Assembly (NCBI GenBank): GCA_945828175.1
Contig: CALZQD010000007.1
Coordinates: 1-16,820 of the forward strand
From: an uncultured Bacteroidales bacterium
Lineage (GTDB): Bacteria > Bacteroidota > Bacteroidia > Bacteroidales > Muribaculaceae
Direction: 5' to 3'
DNA: 16,820 nt
Below, piece after piece: positions 15,485 through 16,820 of the stretch. Position numbers and translations under genes: made by a program. The notes beneath the pieces are model-generated. The model did not search any database, had not been told where the DNA came from, and was given only the letters and a program-made list of their open reading frames with translations. Positions within the stretch are counted from its first letter, which is position 1, and every line of letters starts with the position of its first letter.

Positions 15485-16771
15485 ATGCTGAGACATCTGT
15501 TCATATTAGTCCTGACGCTGCTGTCGCTCACAGCAGCCGCCTCTCGGATGCCGAAAAACGTCACCGGTGCCATCGCCATGCTCGACAGCTTGCTCGACGC
15601 GCGCGAGGGCTTCGTCAGCCGCAAAGAAGCGTCAATCGACAGCATCAAACTGAGCATCGCAGGCCGCCGCGACATCCCCGCAGCCACTTTCGAGAAGCTC
15701 GGCGACCTCTACCGCCGCATTAACCTCGACTCGGCCATAAGCAACTACCGCAAGGCTCTCGCCGCGACACCGCCTGAAAAAGCAAGTCGATTAAAGTTGA
15801 AAATCAGCGCTTTGCTACCCGTTAAAGGCATGACCCGCGAGGCCGTTGCGATGCGTGAGGCCATCAGCCGCGACAGCATCGCCGCCGAAGACGTCACGCT
15901 CTACTACGACAGCGGCTTCGACCTCTTCCTGTATATCGTCGCCTTCTATCCCGAAGGACCCGAGCGCGACAGTTATCTCGCGCGAGCATATATCTGCAAC
16001 GACTCGCTAATGAGGTTCCTGCCCCGTGAATCGCCTCATTATAAATACCATGAGGCAGTCAGGCATTATGCCGACCGCGACTATACCGACGCCATCGCCT
16101 CGCTGAGCGACGCCATCGGGCGCCTCGACTTCGGCGACAACCTCTTTGCCCGCGCCACCAACCTCATGTCGCAGTGCTACGAAGCCACCGGCCGCAAGCC
16201 CGAGACCGTCTTCTATCTCGCCCTCTCGGCCGCCGGCGACCTCGCCGCAGGCACCAAAGAGGCCACCTCGCTGCAGAGCCTCAGCAACGAGCTCTATCAG
16301 AGCGGCGACGTCGACCGCGCCTACCGCTACCTGATGGCCGCCCTCGACTACTCGATCGAGTCGGGTTCGGGCATACGCACCATCGAGAGCGCCCGCGCCC
16401 TGCCAATCATAGCCAAATCGTTCGATCTCAAGGATTCACAGAGCCGTCGGCAGCTCATATTCCTCATCGTCATCCTCTCGGCCGTCATCCTCGCCTGCGT
16501 CATCCTGCTCGCCTATAACTATCGCTCGCGCAAGAAGATGCAGCGGCTGCAGACCGACCTCGCCAACTCAAACGCGACCAAAGACAAATATATCACCCAG
16601 GTGCTCGCCCTCTGCTCGTCGTACGTCGACCAGCTCGAAGATTTCAACCGACTGGCTGTCAGAAAAATCAAAGCCGGCCAGGTTCAGGACTTCTACGAGA
16701 TGGCCGAGTCGGGCAAGATACTCCAGAGCAAAACCGAGAATTTCCTCACCAAATTCGACGAGGCCTTCCTC
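15485..16771 (+). CDS. DUF6377 membrane-anchored sensor/regulator, truncated at 3' end
   Basis: The frame runs 429 codons from the ATG at 15485 to the last genomic base at 16771; sequence after that is adapter. The order is: a signal peptide ('MLRHLFILVLTLLSLTAAAS'), a helical TPR-like region (about residues 25-320, with paired helices such as 'LARAYICNDSLMRF' and 'DRAYRYLMAALDYSIESG'), one transmembrane helix (about 322-346, 'LIFLIVILSAVILACVILLA'), a short coiled coil, and the start of DUF6377 (from about 365: 'KDKYITQVLALCSSYVDQL', 'FNRLAVRKIKAGQVQDFYEM', 'FDEAFL'). In intact relatives I recall, DUF6377 goes on to a helix-turn-helix-like end, so the protein would sense outside and regulate inside. 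A promoter-like box lies 23 bases upstream. Codons around 15773-15832 are unlike the rest of the gene. Confidence 0.88.
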
Positions 16772-16820
16772 CTGTCTCTTATACACATCTCCGAGCCCAC
16801 GAGACGTAGAGGAATGTCGT
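16772..16820. other. Nextera sequencing adapter (artefact, not genomic)
   Basis: Positions 16772-16790 are the 19-base Tn5 mosaic end CTGTCTCTTATACACATCT. Positions 16791-16805 are the Nextera read-2 adapter CCGAGCCCACGAGAC. Positions 16806-16813 (GTAGAGGA) match the i7 index N712 as I recall it. Positions 16814-16820 (ATGTCGT) match the start of P7 (ATCTCGT) with one mismatch. The order is exactly that of a read running through a short insert. Confidence 0.98.

Noticed and set aside
1..16771. A hidden defence island, mobile element or biosynthetic cluster
   Set aside because: All coding frames with family-like composition are housekeeping, envelope, transport or regulatory genes. I saw no nuclease, helicase, reverse transcriptase, toxin-antitoxin, integrase or synthase motifs.
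16568..16786. A - strand open frame at the contig end starting 'MYKRQ'
   Set aside because: Its start codon lies in the adapter (reverse of the mosaic end), and the rest is antisense to the DUF6377 gene. 'MYKRQ' is a known adapter-derived N-terminus.

Overview
The window reads as chromosomal DNA of a GC-rich member of the Bacteroidota, most likely order Bacteroidales; a Muribaculaceae-like gut bacterium is my best guess, but the family is inference. The grounds are the protein families (FloA, the short CstA form, the DUF3332 lipoprotein, the DUF6377 sensor and the Bacteroidota-type PurM), near-absence of Shine-Dalgarno sequences, and three matches to the Bacteroidota -7 promoter element TAnnTTTG. 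Every supported gene lies on the + strand. I see no rRNA, tRNA, CRISPR array, transposase, integrase or phage gene.

Positions 1-6243: the 3' part of a PD40 beta-propeller protein, then a tight run of floA, a CstA-family transporter, a PHP-domain phosphoesterase and a U32-family protein (gaps of 18, 0 and -4 bases). This run looks like one transcription unit.

Positions 6217-12850: a Bacteroidota-type promoter, whose -7 box includes the stop codon of the U32 gene, precedes a second tight run: a membrane-anchored coiled-coil protein of unknown function, an MgtC-like membrane protein, a CPA2 cation/proton antiporter with two C-terminal RCK_C domains, purM, and an MltF-like lytic transglycosylase lipoprotein. 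The products are mainly cell-envelope and ion-homeostasis functions plus one purine-synthesis enzyme.

Positions 12851-16771: more loosely spaced genes with structured intergenic DNA. A DUF3332 lipoprotein gene has a 9-bp-period repeat array on each side, and the second array folds into a long hairpin. A BASS-type transporter gene follows with a probably leaderless promoter, then a Crp/Fnr regulator. A 185-bp AT-rich gap with a 13-bp inverted repeat leads to a DUF6377 membrane-anchored sensor/regulator.

The genomic sequence ends at 16771. The last 49 bases are Illumina Nextera adapter: mosaic end, read-2 adapter, an i7 index and the start of P7. The final gene is therefore truncated by library artefact. 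I found no clearly new multi-gene system. The most unexplained material is non-coding: the two related 9-bp arrays and the inverted repeat at 15328-15397.
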